From: Austropuccinia psidii
Lineage: Eukaryota; Basidiomycota; Pucciniomycetes; Pucciniales; Sphaerophragmiaceae
Reading direction: 5' to 3'
Length of the DNA: 64,000 nucleotides
Assembly: GCA_023105745.1 (NCBI GenBank)
Contig: JALGQZ010000017.1
Span: 2,266,001 to 2,330,000 of the forward strand
Shown: positions 48,601-60,991 of the stretch, one piece after another
Layout of the letters: every line of letters starts with the position of its first letter
Numbering within the stretch: the stretch's first letter is position 1
Notes under the pieces: model-generated
What the model saw: the letters and a program-made list of their open reading frames with translations, nothing else
The model's database searches: none
What the model was told of the DNA's origin: nothing
Position numbers and translations under genes: made by a program

Positions 48601-49569
48601 TTTAAAAAAATATCATAAGACTCAGTTAAGATATCATGAGAGTTAAGATTGAAAAACTAAGGTTTTCATGGGGGAATTTGGGTCTTAAATAATGCATAAT
48701 TCTGATACTAGATTTGGGAAGCCTGATCACACTTATTTTTAAGCTCTTGAAAAAAAGGGGGGAAGTAAACTAAATTAATTTTATTTAACTTTATTTTTTT
48801 TTCATCATTTTTTTGGCTTTCTAAATTTCTTTTTAAAAAAAATCTTTTTCAGAAATTTTGCTTAATCATTAAATTTAAAATTAGGCTTCAACTACTTAAT
48901 TAAAAAGTGTTTCATATGAAATAGTATAATAATAATTGAATTTTTCTACCAAGAAAAATTGGATTTATTTCTTTTGATAACTTTCATTTTAACCTCTTTT
49001 TTTTATTAAGAAAATTGAGATTTTTCATATTTCAAGTTTTAAAAGTAACAAAGGAAAAGTACAAAAATATAAATTGATAAATAAATTCAAAACTTTTCAT
49101 ATATCTTGAAAAAAAAAATTCAATTAAGCCATGATAATTTCATTTTATGATTTATTTCTTTGGTCTTCTTGTTATGGAAAATAGAAAAGAAATGATAATA
49201 AGATCAAAGTTTTTTGAGGTAATTGATATATTTCCTATATATAAATAAGATTTTAGTGAGAAGATTTCTAAATATTTCTAAATAAACTCTCAGAAACTTC
49301 CCAAAAACCACTTGTTAGAATTGATTTTGAAGATTCTCTTATGTTATTTTCCAATTATTCTAGAGAGATTAAAATCAATTTTGGTTTCAAAGCTTCAATA
49401 AGGCATAATTGGAATTTCAACTCTTTTTTCCACTCACATTTGGGGTTCATAAAACCCCCACAAAAAAATACAAGAATGATTCCATTGTGTTGTGAGAAAT
49501 TTCCCAAATGGGCCCAAATTGACCTGTCTTTTTTATAGATGGACTTCCAGAAAGCTTGGTAAGTATGAT
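45677..49569. other. AT-rich intergenic DNA downstream of the host gene
   Basis: No gene is supported across 3.9 kb. The DNA is rich in A and T runs. A purine microsatellite of GGAGA-type units lies at about 46440-46480. Small frames such as 46689-46991 and 49341-49538 show no known motif. Confidence 0.5.
46438..46480 (+). repeat. GA-rich microsatellite
   Basis: A run of G and A including GAGGAGAGGAGAGGAG lies about 0.8 kb past the host gene stop. Confidence 0.7.
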
Positions 49570-51077
49570 TTTCAGGGTGACTCTATATAGTAGCTATTGA
49601 AATGTAAATACAAGCTAGTATTATGACTGTGAAACATTAAAATTTATTAATTTAAGATACAAAGGTCCTACTGTTATGCAGTATCAGTGGTGGTTAGTCT
49701 ATTTAGGACCTTGATCTCATTAATATAATATCCCTGACTGTAAAGAGTAATAAAATAATTATTATACTAATTATATCAACTTGATTATAAGGGAACTACT
49801 GATGGATAACAGTTTTTCTACACAACAATACTAATAATTAGATGATGGAGGCCTTTTCCAATGAGGAGAAACCTTCTTTTATTTCTTCTGGGGACTTTGA
49901 AGGGTTGGTAAGCTTTTCATATGTTTTCAGAGTGAAAAGGTTCACTCTGGAGGCTGAATTGTGGGGCTATAACAGCAATTATGATGTAAATATAGTCAGA
50001 ATTGTGGTTTGGGAACCCAAAGTGATTATTCTGGATCAATAAAGGGTAAAATATCTTTTCAAAGACCATTTCAGCACTTTTATGATGTCTCCAGGGTGTC
50101 TTAATGACTAATATTAATTATTCTGGAAGGGTTTAAGCTTCAAACTACTAGTTTTTTCAAGTATAACATGAGCCCTGGTTGGTACAAACCGTTATTGGTA
50201 AGAAAACTTCCATCCAAAATATCTCAGTAGGTTTTTGAGATATAAAAGATTTAAGAGCATAGGATTGAAGAGCTTGATGCACTCTTCAATTTGGTACTCT
50301 TTATATGCACCCTTCTCAAACATAACAGAAGCTACAAGGGTTTCAGGTTTTTTGATGTATTTTTGCGCATGAAAATATGGCTTCAGAAACTTTGAAGCCA
50401 GACATCTTTGTCAATTTAGAGGATATGAATATTATGATGATACACAATTTTAGGGATTGATAGGCTCTACAGCTTGATATAATTTGAAGTACAGTTGTAT
50501 GAATATATGGCAAAGATACACAGGTTACTTCATATTTTTATTTTCAAAAATTCTGTATCTTGACTAATAGACATTTGAATAAAGCTCCCTCTGTCAATTT
50601 TAAAGATACAGAGGCCTACCGTATCTCAAATTATATCTCCCATTAAGAAGTTTAATTTAGTATACTTTTGTAGAGTTTTGTACAAGCCCTCTTGGATTTT
50701 CTAGGGGTTTCTTTTGTAAAAAAAGGGCTATAACAGTATTTCCTGAAGTAAGAGTGATAAAGGAGAACTTATGATACCATTGGATAGCTCTCATTGAGAG
50801 CTTTGAGAAAAATTACATTTTGTTTGTCCTTGCATTAAATATGCATAAGCTAGATTTGAGGGGAAAGTAAGGGTTTTGTCTTAGTTTGTCTCATCTCTGA
50901 ATTGTTATATCTTTGTTGTCTCTTATCCTATTTGGATGAGGTTAGTATTTTTATATTTGTGAATTTCCATCTTCCTATTTATACCTTCATTTGGTATGTT
51001 TTTCCAATACTTTCTATAAGCCTACTCAAGGTATTTGGATGTAAATCTGGTATTCTGTTTGGAGTCACAGGACACCA
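49570..51077 (-). mobile_element. A4: diverged A-family 3' LTR
   Basis: The plus strand starts TTTCAGGGTGACTC (TGTCAGGTTGAGTC in A3) and ends GAGTCACAGGACACCA before TACCCTCC (polypurine tract side). The shared block GTGGTGGT.AG.C is present near 49689, and the stretch ACCATTGGATAGC is shared near 50773. It is much more diverged than A1-A3, so an old copy or subfamily. Confidence 0.7.
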
Positions 51078-51298
51078 TACCCTCCTTCCAAAAAAGGCTA
51101 ATCATTTATGATAATATTCTGTCCTTCTTGAGGCTCTGGACTATCTGAGGTGAGTTTGTCCATCTGGTATTTCTTTTTCAGATATCCATTTATATTCATA
51201 TGCTGGTTGATTGTGAGCCTGTGAAATATGTATGACATACCAATAAGGCCACAAAGAACTTTATACACATTTGATTTAGTCTTAAACAGACTTATCAA
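51078..51298 (-). pseudogene. A4 pol remnant (chromodomain end)
   Basis: The minus strand behind the LTR encodes a decayed C-terminus aligning with A1/A2: SDSPEPQEGQNIIIND corresponds in place to the last residues after the chromodomain, preceded by KKKYQMD for WLAEDSIPD. The polypurine-like tract CCTTCC lies at 51080-51090. Beyond 51298 no A sequence is seen. Confidence 0.55.
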
Positions 51299-52129
51299 TT
51301 GAATTTAAAGTAAAAAATAACAAAAATAAATATAACTTTTTTTGTATAAACAAATTTATAATTATTATTTCATTTTTGGATTCTACATCAAAATTAACCT
51401 AGGCACCAGGGTGAATCTTGCATCAATTATTGGCAATTGACTTCACGTCAAGCAGGATAAAAGTAAAGCTTACATCAAGCAAAAATCAAGCAAACGTTGA
51501 GCACACGTCACATTGTGTTCTTACACCAAATCCTGTGACATCCACCAATATTGGTTCCCCTGTGCCTTCAACTGAGATTCCTCACCACCGGATCCTCCCT
51601 CAACAATCCGGAAGTTGGTAAAACTTACACAAGACCCACCTGTTTCCACACGCACACATCAAAGAGGTCCTTCAGCCAGTCTTGATGTAGAGGGGGGGTT
51701 TCACCTCACCAGGTCATCCATGAAAGGACTCCGCCTCCACGGGATTGTCATTTTGTGGATGACACCGGTAGAGCCCGCCACACAATACCGCGGGTGCGGT
51801 ACGGTTGCATGTGCATGCGTGAGGGAGTGTGCGTCTGCCTGGGTGGGGGCAGGTGCGTAAGCGTGTAAATAAGGGCCAATTCCCCTTCCAACATGATGAT
51901 GGTGCAATTGGACATTTTGGATGCTGTGATAGGTGAGTGTGTGGGACATTTGATCATTGAAATTGGCTTATTCACACTGTACCCAATGTCAAAATAGTAA
52001 TTTCTTTGTGGAAATGTGAAATAATGGGCTTTGCTTGTCACAATGGCATGTCTCATGTCACCAAATTTTGAGACAGGTCTTTCACTAGAAAAATTCCTAA
52101 TGAATCTGAGAGATTTGCATTTTTGTAGA
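51299..52129. other. boundary zone with a CpG-rich patch, no gene
   Basis: From about 51400 the composition shifts to higher GC. 51700-51870 is notably rich in CpG and GTG/TGCG words. Minus-strand frames here include VSKFGDMRHAIVTSKAHYF (about 51990-52090), which may be a further shred of the transposase to the right, but I cannot confirm it. No terminal inverted repeat was found. Confidence 0.4.
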
Positions 52130-55100
52130 CTAAGTATCATGAAATAACAGTTTTATAATTAAAAGCAGTCCACATGACATAATTTTGTTATCATATAATC
52201 CACAGTTACCTTCTATTTCTTCTTCAGATATAATCAATTTTCAATCATAAAAACCAACAGCTTTATAAATATTGAGATGCGGCCAATCTGATAAGAAATT
52301 CACATCAACCTTCAAAGTTTTTAATATTAGGAAGTTATTGTTCAGCATGAAAGATGGCTCAGAGACTTTAAAAATGCTAGTAATAACACCAAAACATCAT
52401 GAGTTTCCCCTCAGAAACCATATCACACTTTTTCTGACATCTTTGGATTCAGTTGAAAATATATTGTTCCCAATATTAATGTTTGAAACTGGAAAATACC
52501 AAGGTGAGACAATCCTTGAAGTGGGATGACTTGTGGATTGTATGGTAGTGTCTAAGCTGATCCATTCAACTATTTCCCTTGTGGAATGAAAATTCTGTAA
52601 GTACTCAACCAGGAAATCATAATTTTCTTGGTCATGGCGGGATGGTTTGTAATGTTTTTGGTGATGGAATGGGGCAGGCGGCTGTGATTTGAAAAGTTGT
52701 TTTATTTCACATGGGACGGATGGGGATTTCGGGAGAACAGAAAGGTTGGAACATCGACAGATATGTTGAAGTAAGGTTTTATCTATATCATCTATTCAGA
52801 GCTGCAAGAAGTTAGTCTTATTCAGCTCATGTGTTCAATCAATGTGAATATATTGATCTTATTAATTGACATAAATATTCTTTTATTTGTGGGAAGCTTT
52901 GCAAATACTCCAATCAAGCGCTCATAACCCCATGTGGCTGAGGCTTGTGCTGGGCCCCAACTTTGGAAGAGTTTGGGAATATGATCAGCAAAATGATGAT
53001 TTGGTTTACTTTTCTGTTGTGGGAAAAGGTGTTGATTGGAAAGGGAGAATTCTTTCCAATGTTCAGCAAATGCATTTGCATCATCCATTGAAACAGTCCA
53101 ACTTGTGGCAATGTTGATAGCACTAATCAAATGGAATGTATTCTTGGTTAGTTCATTTGCAAGCTCTTCTGATTGACCCATGTTTCTTTGTGTGTTGGTG
53201 GATTTGTGTTCATCTAACGACATCTGTTGACTGAGCATTAAAAATGGAATATAGACCTTGTATAAGAGAGCCCATTCAGTGGCTTTCAAACTACCATGAG
53301 AGGGGGAACCCATTTTGCAGGGTACTCTTGTCCATGACAAGGGAATTATGGTATCAGGTATGATTTGTCGGAGATGCTCCAGAGCCTCACCCTTGATCTG
53401 GTGATCACTCAGTGCACTGATATCCAATTCAGAGGGGATTTAATCTGCATCAAACAAAGGAATCTCCGAAAAACCACTAGATGGATGTTGCATGTGAGGG
53501 GTGGGCATTGGGAGATAGTTTTTTTGGGTGGAAGTAGCGGGGAGTGACTCATTTATTATTTTTGCTATGTCTCTTCTCAGGGAGAGGGCCTTTCTCAGTG
53601 TGATTTCATCAAGAGAGCTGTTGGAGGTCATGGAATCTGATTCTGAAGTGTTGGTGTCATTGGATTTCCTGCGGGACCTGAAGTAAATTTTTGATTTGGA
53701 CTCTGATATGCACAATATGAAAGTTGCAGCATCCTTCAAAATTCCAAGTATTAGATTATGCATTATGTCAAGATTAACTATTCTGGTTGCATCACAATAT
53801 GAAAGATCTTCCAAAATTGAATATTGCACTGCATACTCAGAAAAAATTGCTTGTCTTTGTTGTGGGGATGCCCAAAGCCATTTTGCAATGGTTGATTTAT
53901 GATTTTGGTATGAGCGTGTGTATGGAAATTGAGGACCAATTTCTTCAATTTGAGCTTTGTTAATAGTGCGAAAATTACAAAAGTGATTTCCTGAATGAGA
54001 AATAAATCCAGTAAGCTTGTGCATGACAACCACATCCACAATGGCCATTAGAATGGCAATATGGATAAAGGATCCTGAAGGACCTGTTGAGGTGGGTGAA
54101 AATGGTAACCTTGCCATAGCTGTTTGAGCTCCTTGATGAGTGGCATTAATAGGTAATTCAATTGAAGGGCATCTGGCTCCTTTGGACCAGGGATGATTCC
54201 TGAAACATGGAAATTATCTGGCTTCAATCTTTCACTTGGGGGAAGATTAAGACAAATGAGCATGATAGGTCCAATGCTGGCCAACTGGGTTGACTTTCCA
54301 TGTGCATTAAACCAGTACACATAAATGGAGAAGGCCAATGCACCAGGAATGGACATGAATGGGGGGTTGTGAATATTTCTAGTGCCAGTGAAGCATCTCC
54401 AGACCAATCCATCCCAGATGTCACATTTGGGGGAACCTTTTGGAGTTTGGGATTGTTGATGTTGATGCAGAATTTCCATAATTCCAGCCTGCTGGAGAAA
54501 TCTGGAAATCCAATTTTTGGAATGGTTGATAAATGAAATGTTTTGTTGGTATAAGATTTTTTGATTTTGGTTGTGTTTTGTGTGTGGGGTTCAAATAAAT
54601 TTATGAATTTTCCTAATGATTGTGTGCAAGGGGGATCATGATCATTTGGGTCATTATGGTGTTGACAGTGGGGTTGGTCAGTTGTGACAGATTCAGTAAG
54701 GCCATTAAGAAAGAAAAACTGAGGACAACATATATAGTTTTGAATCACTGGCTTTAATTGGAGATGTTTAAATATGGTACTGAGATTTTGAGGTATATGG
54801 AACGCAGGAGTGGGGGGACCAACTGAGCTTGAGATACTGGACTTGATCAGCAGGTTCAGGGCAGGGCTGAGAATGCGTGAAGCCCTGTGGGGTATATTAT
54901 ACCTTAATGATAGAATGGCAGATATTATCATTCCAAGGTCTTGGGGGGGAAGGTTTTGACTGCCACTGTATGGTTTCTGTTCAGTTGAATTGAGACCCGC
55001 TGGAGTGGAGAAAGAGCTTTGGGTCAATTGTGAATAATCAGCTGGGAAGATTTGATCCAATAGAATTTGCGGGCACTCAGATCCTAATGCAGAAGTAGGG

Positions 55101-55273
55101 ATGTTTGGAAGAGTTCTGGGTGCAATGGTTGATTTGAGCTTTTTAATGTGCTGTTTATATTGGAAAGGTGTGAAGGCAACTACCTGCCTATCACCCTCAG
55201 TGGAAGAGTGTGTTTGGGTTGAGAAGTGTTGACACATGCATATACGCATTGAGGAATAGCGGCGGGTTGTCAT
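52130..55273 (-). pseudogene. Tnp2-like (CACTA/Plavaka type) transposase, decayed
   Basis: Minus strand from ATG 55273. The N-terminal part has a Cys/His cluster (IQNYICCPQFF, then QPHCQHHNDPNDHDPPC; about 54740-54640). Frameshifts lie near 54478 and 54095. The central Tnp2 core has FMSIPGALAFSIYVYWFNAH, ICLNLPPSERLKPDN and SGIIPGPKEPDALQ, then MHKLTGFISHSGNHFCNF and VNLDIMHNLILGILK (54380-53740), landmarks of the fungal Tnp2 transposase family. The later part has KIKGEALEHL-type residues, RVPCKMGSPSHGSLKATEWA and WGYERLIGVFAKLPTN (53427-52822). A tail runs to about 52130 with stops at about 52410. A TAA at 53440-53442 also breaks it. It would cut and move DNA; here it is dead. It sits head to head with the gene at 56220. 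Confidence 0.82.
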
Positions 55274-56219
55274 TGTCGCAGGAATTGTGAGTAAGGTTGG
55301 TTTGTGTATAAATATCTATGGTTGATGTGAAAGTGTTTGGGAGTGTTATTAATTGGAAAAAAAATTGAGTGATTATTTATGAAGGGGGAGATGATTTGAG
55401 CCAGCTGAGGATTTTATCCCATTTGTGATGGTGGCTGAGCTTCAGGGGATAAAGTGTAACATTTCTCATCTGGATGGCGGAATTGGTTAGGAGTTTAATT
55501 GGGTAAAATGCCATGCTGCTCAATGCTCATACATATTCTCTTTTCTTTACAAATGGTGATACTACGTTTTGACCCTTGATGGGCGTTGCATTAGGGATGT
55601 ATCAACATTGAATTAATGGGATTAACATTCAAACCATGTACACTGGCACTCCATTGTACATGGTTTAAGCCTTATTACAGACATAACAATATAACTCTAT
55701 TACATAAGCATTTGGAGTGAAGCTAAAGTCTTGTTATTTGGTTTGAGTGCAGTGGGCGTTTAATTGGTTGGAATGTGATTTGGATTGTCTTGCCTTTCTT
55801 GAAAAGGTGATGTCTCTTTTGTGGGTAAATCCTTCATTAATATACCCTTATACAGATATAGAATGCTGTGTAATTTTGATGCATATATTGACTGTTTGGA
55901 TAATTCACAAAATGTGACAATGGGGAGGGTGAAATGTTTATCGGATCTGATTACTTATGGATTATGGGTCCCCTTTGAGATCAAGGAGATATCACATTAT
56001 ATGCTGGTAGGCTGGGCAGGGTGGTTTCTGACAAAAGCGGAGGAGCTCAAGAGGAGGCAGGGAGAATTCTCCTAGAAGTAGTCTTATTAAACTTCCACAA
56101 GAGGCTTGGTTCCCACTTTTCATACAATTTCTCTATTATACGTTTGAAATCACTCTATTTTATCATAATACTGAGCTGTTTTATCAAGTTAAAAGAATTA
56201 CTGTACGTTTTTAGCCCTT
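55274..56219. promoter_or_regulatory. divergent intergenic region between transposase and repeat gene
   Basis: About 0.95 kb separates the two start codons. It may carry promoters in both directions. No clear TATA box or repeat was recognised. Confidence 0.35.
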
Positions 56220-58123
56220 ATGTCATCTTCCAAGCCACGTAAATCCCGTTCAGGTTCTGTTCATGACTCAGATAGTGAATCTAGCATAGAGCATGTTCAA
56301 ACACAGTCACCATTGAGTCCCAACATTCCTCTCACATCCTCAATGAATGTATCAGGTCTTAATATTGATGTGGGAAATCCGAAGGCTTCAAATTCAAGCA
56401 CTTGGTCAATCCCAAATATTTCCGTCACTCCAATTCCCCCAAATCCCACTAATACACAAATGCATGTGTCTGAGGGGCCAGAAGGCACACCTCAAATGTC
56501 ATCAAACACTAATACCCAATCAAAATTTCCACGTGAGTTCCTCCTTAATCCTGGTTGGAATCCAGTCGCATCCCAGGATCCCTTTGGACGAAGTAAACAG
56601 CCAACCCTCACTATTCCATCAGGATCTCAGGTTCATGTGGGCAATGAAAAGTAGGTTGATGGTGGGTGACAAAAAAGACCATTGGAAAATGTAACTTGGA
56701 GTGGTTTGTTGGAGGGAAATCCAGGATTGACGCTTCATCAAAGTAAGTCATTTTGATGTTGGAGTATAAAATTTTTCACAAATTGATCTGTTTGTTTCAT
56801 GGGTTAGATATGGCACCTAAAGGCAAGTCAGTCCGATCTTAGGAGCCAATTGAAGATTGTGAGTATGACCAGTCTTTATTAATGTTTTGATGTGTTAACT
56901 GATGATTTGAATGGCAGGTGATGAGCTTTATGCATCTTCACCTCTGGTCCATAAAGAGAAAGTCATTGGACGTCATCATCCATATGCCTCCAAACAAAGA
57001 ATGGGTCATGCCAGTTCATCAAGTGAAAAAATTGTGGATGATGAGGATGAGAACATGTCTCCAACTCAAAGTGAAAGAAATGATGAACCAAGGAGGGACT
57101 ATTTCATGGCGCATGAGCATGGCACTCAGTCAAATAATGAGTTCACCCATCCTCAAATGCCCCTTGCCCAGAGTATGCTTGAACAATCCGAGGTCAGACA
57201 GCAAAGGAACCAGGCTCGTAAAGCTCACAATGTGGCGAAAGGTGCAAGCCAGAAGGAGCAACAAAAATGGCTGAGAGCAGAACTTCCAGAGAATGTCCAT
57301 GGAATGAGATCAGAAGTACATGCCCATTGCCTGTTCCTACTCAAAGTTAGGGATAAGGATTTTTCCTCACTACCAGCACCACCCAGCACAGAAGAGCATG
57401 AAATTGCAATTCAAGTGGCTGGTCATCTCAGATATGTCCCCAAAGATGTTTTCAATGAGCCATTAACACAGGTTCAGTCTCAGGGTTTCCAAAGCTACTG
57501 CAAAAATGAGCTCCACAAGCTAGGACTGAAGCAATTCACTTGGGACTGGGAGAGCTCATGGCAACATCCGTTCAACAAGTTGATGTCTATGGTGTTTTAC
57601 CGTACATTCCGTCTTGCACTTTTCAGCAGCGAGTATCATCACTACTGTTGGAACAAGGATCATAATAACTATGGGGTCATGGTGGCTTTAATGGAGAAAT
57701 ATTTCACTTATTTGAAAAGAGAATGGAAGTCTATTCAAAAGGATGCGGAGTATTTGGTAAAAAAGAAGGAGAATCAAAAGCTTGCAAAGATTTGTCAAAG
57801 GTTTAGTTACTGTATCTCTTCTTCATTGTGAACAAAGTCTGATGATAATCTACTTGTTTATGTGCAGACCTGTGAGCACCGTCATGAATGGTGTGATACC
57901 GCTAAATTTCCCATTCTAGCATCACAATTAAATGACCCTTGAGTATGCTAGGATACTGAGGAGGTACTGCAAAATGGCCATCAAGTTTACCGCAAAGTGG
58001 GATTACGCTGGCACTCCCAGTTATTTAATGAATTGGTATTAAAAATGGATAGAGACATAGAGTATTGTAATCAGATTAAAAACAAGGGTAAAAAAACTAT
58101 TGATAGATTGCCAGAAATACAAT
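56220..58123 (+). pseudogene. rust-type repeat gene, function unknown, broken
   Basis: Likely spliced: 56220-56742, 56808-56858, 56918-57800, and probably 57868-58123. Acceptors and donors at the first two introns join in phase (the joint codons give Asn and Cys). The N-terminal part is Ser/Pro/Asn-rich (SSSKPRKSRSGSVHDSDSES). The middle (56918-57800) is basic and acidic by turns, with KEQQKWLRAELPENVHGMRS and LGLKQFTWDWESSWQHPFN. The last part (TCEHRHEWCDTAKF, YRKVGLRWHSQLFNEL) carries stops. Further stops: TAG/TGA at about 56653-56670 and TAG at about 56839. I know this type only as repeated hypothetical proteins in rust genomes. No enzyme motif is seen. It may be the second gene of the transposon whose transposase lies opposite. 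Confidence 0.6.
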
Positions 58124-58573
58124 AAACATATGATGGTGATATTCCGGAAGGCCTATCTTTCAGGTATTTGATCAAGATTGGCTCAAGATCTGTAGTAAGA
58201 TGCAGACTATTGCCCTCAAAATACTTGACATGCCAGTTATTAGGACAAATGGTGATGCTCTGCAATAACTTAGTAATATACATGTATAGCACCATTACAA
58301 ATTAACATTTTGTGAATTATTTGTGCAGGTCTAATACAATCTGATTATTATTTCTTAAAAATGCGACAACTTGCTAAATATGTCAGAATATAGACAATAT
58401 GAATTGGAATGTATCACCATCTCCCTTAGAAATAAGACTCTATTGCTCATTTTCATTGAGGAAATATTGAAGGAGTTTGATCCAGCTCATGGTGTTAATA
58501 ATTGTGGACCTGTGCCAGGGTGAAAAGGAGTTATCAACTTTGTTAAACACAGATTATATAATATCAGTAAGGC
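58124..58573. other. region between repeat gene and SNF2 gene
   Basis: 450 bp with no supported gene. It may hold the decayed 3' end of the plus-strand gene (the frame continues with stops to about 58290). Confidence 0.4.
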
Positions 58574-60991
58574 TCACGCAGTTAATGAGTTTTTCTTTTC
58601 TTGGACCTGTTGGTGATTGGAATATGGCATTCCTGTAAGGAATGATTTCAGAATAGCAATACAATCAGGGTCAAATATGAGCTTGAAAGGTACCTTCCAC
58701 ATGTTGACCTCAACTGAATGAGGAGTGATATAGTGGATGATTTCTACAGGTTGTTGTTGGCCAATATGATGGAGTCAATCAAGAGTCTGAGCCTCAATGG
58801 CTGGGTTCCAATTGGGCTCCTGGAAATGTGGATGTCAGGGTCCAAAAATCAGGGTAGAATTTTGGGGGCCCCCTCACCATTAAATATACAATATTAGCAC
58901 AGGTTATATTTAGGCCAGTTCCAGCTGCGGCAATGGATGCAATCAGTACTTCACATTCAGGATTATTGAAGAAATTCTCCAGTGCCTTCTCCTGCGCTTG
59001 TGCTGTAATTGTTCCATCAATTGGTGCTGAAAGGATAGAGTGATGGGCAAGTGCAATAGCAATTATATAATAAAAAACAGTCAGATGGATTCAAGTGGTA
59101 ATGGATGAACATTAGAATTAACTCACAAATAAAGAAATTGGGTCCATTGGGTATAAGCCACAAATTTGGTTGGACCACACTTTGATTGCTTTTTCTTCAT
59201 TAAGCTTTGTAGGAGGTGTGCAATCTTACTACTCATCATGCATGTTTCCACATCCACAATAGTTTGTGTGATTGTTAAGGAGTTATCCTGAGTGCTGCTG
59301 CCCTTGTGGTCTTCCAAATCTGCATCCGCAATTTTGTTAAGCATGATGTGATGGTTACAACATATTCTCAGCTTATTAATATTTCTGAAATATTCTCCTG
59401 GTCCTTTGCTTTTGGATGATAGGAATTCTTTGTATAATGTGGAATATTCTTTCTGCATGGTTGGGTTGAGTGGGAGCAGCTCATAATGATGGCTAATAGT
59501 GGGGAGGGATCAAAGATGTGTGGTTTTGGTGCGGCGCAAACTTAAATGCGGCAATTCCAAATGCAAAGTATCATTGCTACTTTTTGAAAGACTACTCAGG
59601 ATGAATGGTGACCAGTTATCTTGATCTGAGCTCTGGGGTTGGGTGATGATAGATATTATGCCCAAAAGGTCATAAATGGTGTTGTGAATAGGTGTGCCCG
59701 TTAAGCATATTTGACGGGATGAAAGGAGGCTATTAATGCCACGGTGAGTGGCAGTGTATTGAGAGCAAATATAGCTATAAGATGGGGGAAGGGTTATTGG
59801 ATATAAAAGGTAATTTGAATCATTCAAAGATCAGACACTCACTGTGCTTCATCCAAAATTATACAATGCCAATCCATTTGAAAAATGAATGATGTAGAGG
59901 TATGGGTTTGCTTAAATTCTTGGGTGATAGTATTGAAAGAAGTGATGATGATATCATATTTTGAGATTTTGGCCTTGGATAATGAGTGACAAGTGGGACC
60001 ATGGTAGATTTTGGATTGCAGCGCTCCAGCCTGAGCATGCTTGGATATTTCAGATTGCCAGTTGGTAATTAAGCAAGGGGGGCGTGGAGGGATGGGGGTT
60101 TGCAATCAACCGCTCCTTGGAGGTACCAATTAGAGCAATGGCATGAATGGTTTTACCAAATCCCATATCATCTGCGAGCAGTCCTCCAAGAGGTGTATTG
60201 GTTGAAAGGGATTCAAATGAGCTAATGGCCTTGTTTGTAATGATGTGCCTGGCATTAAAAGTGGATCCTGGGGGTGAGGTGGCCCAAAGGTTATGGGCTG
60301 ATTGGCCATTGGGTATTTCTCAATCCCAGAGAAAAGCTATTCCAGTCTTTTGATGAGGGAGGAGGGGGGTTTGAATCATTGAATGGGGCAGGGTCATCAT
60401 GGGGAAGTCTGATCCACTGGGTAATTGTATCAGTTTTTGCGTGGAAGTCAATGATAAAACAGAAGGATACAAAGCTGGCATCAATTTTGAAGCAGGAAAT
60501 GTGGAAGTAAAGACTTGACATTGACTATGAGTATTACAGTCATATCCTTTGTGCATTTTAAGGTTGAAATCTTGTGTTTGAAAGCTTTCAATTATGAATA
60601 GAATGTTTCAATACCATGTGAAAAACATCAATTCTAGATTGGGTTTCTGAGATGAGGAGGGATCATTTGCATCAGTCATAAATACTCCCTCAACAAATGA
60701 TGTTTGAGAAGGATTCGATTGGCAATTTTCAATCCATGCCCCACCAGGACCACAGTGCATGAAAGTTTGTTGTGCCCCAAGGAATGGTATCAACATTTTG
60801 GAAAGGGTTCCAGGGAGAGAGCCAATAGCATGCTTGTGACTGGGGAAATATACGAATATGTTGTGCTGATTGTGCCATAGGATAATCCAAGAAGCTAAGC
60901 TGGAATTATCAGGATTTAAGGCTATATCACCATTTATTTGAATACAAATATTAATCATCCCAATGCAAAGTGGTTGTGAAGGGGTTGACAT
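58574..60991 (-). pseudogene. Rad5/Rad16-like SNF2 ATPase, decayed
   Basis: Minus strand, ATG 60991 to TGA 58574. Motifs in order: LLPHQKTGIAFLWD (about 60350-60310), Walker A GGLLADDMGFGKTIHAIAL (60185-60135), ITNWQSEI, DIIITSFNT, and motif II DEAHYI. DEAH forms only when a 68-nt GT-AG intron (59775-59842) is removed. SRQICLTGTPIHNTIYDLLG (motif III) and LRRTKTTHL follow. The helicase C half has SSKIAHLLQSL, TKFVAYTQW, AAAGTGLNIT, then, after a 58-nt intron (58820-58877), EPNWNPAIEAQTLD-stop-LHHIGQQQP (motif VI). Stops are at the WY (about 60602), WD (about 60311), THL (59510-59512) and LD positions; a frameshift lies near 60105. SNF2 ATPases move or remodel DNA-bound complexes. Here it is a repeat-borne relic. 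Confidence 0.87.

Noticed and set aside
52272..52529. 85-codon plus-strand frame
   Set aside because: Lies antisense to the transposase C-terminal region; no independent support.
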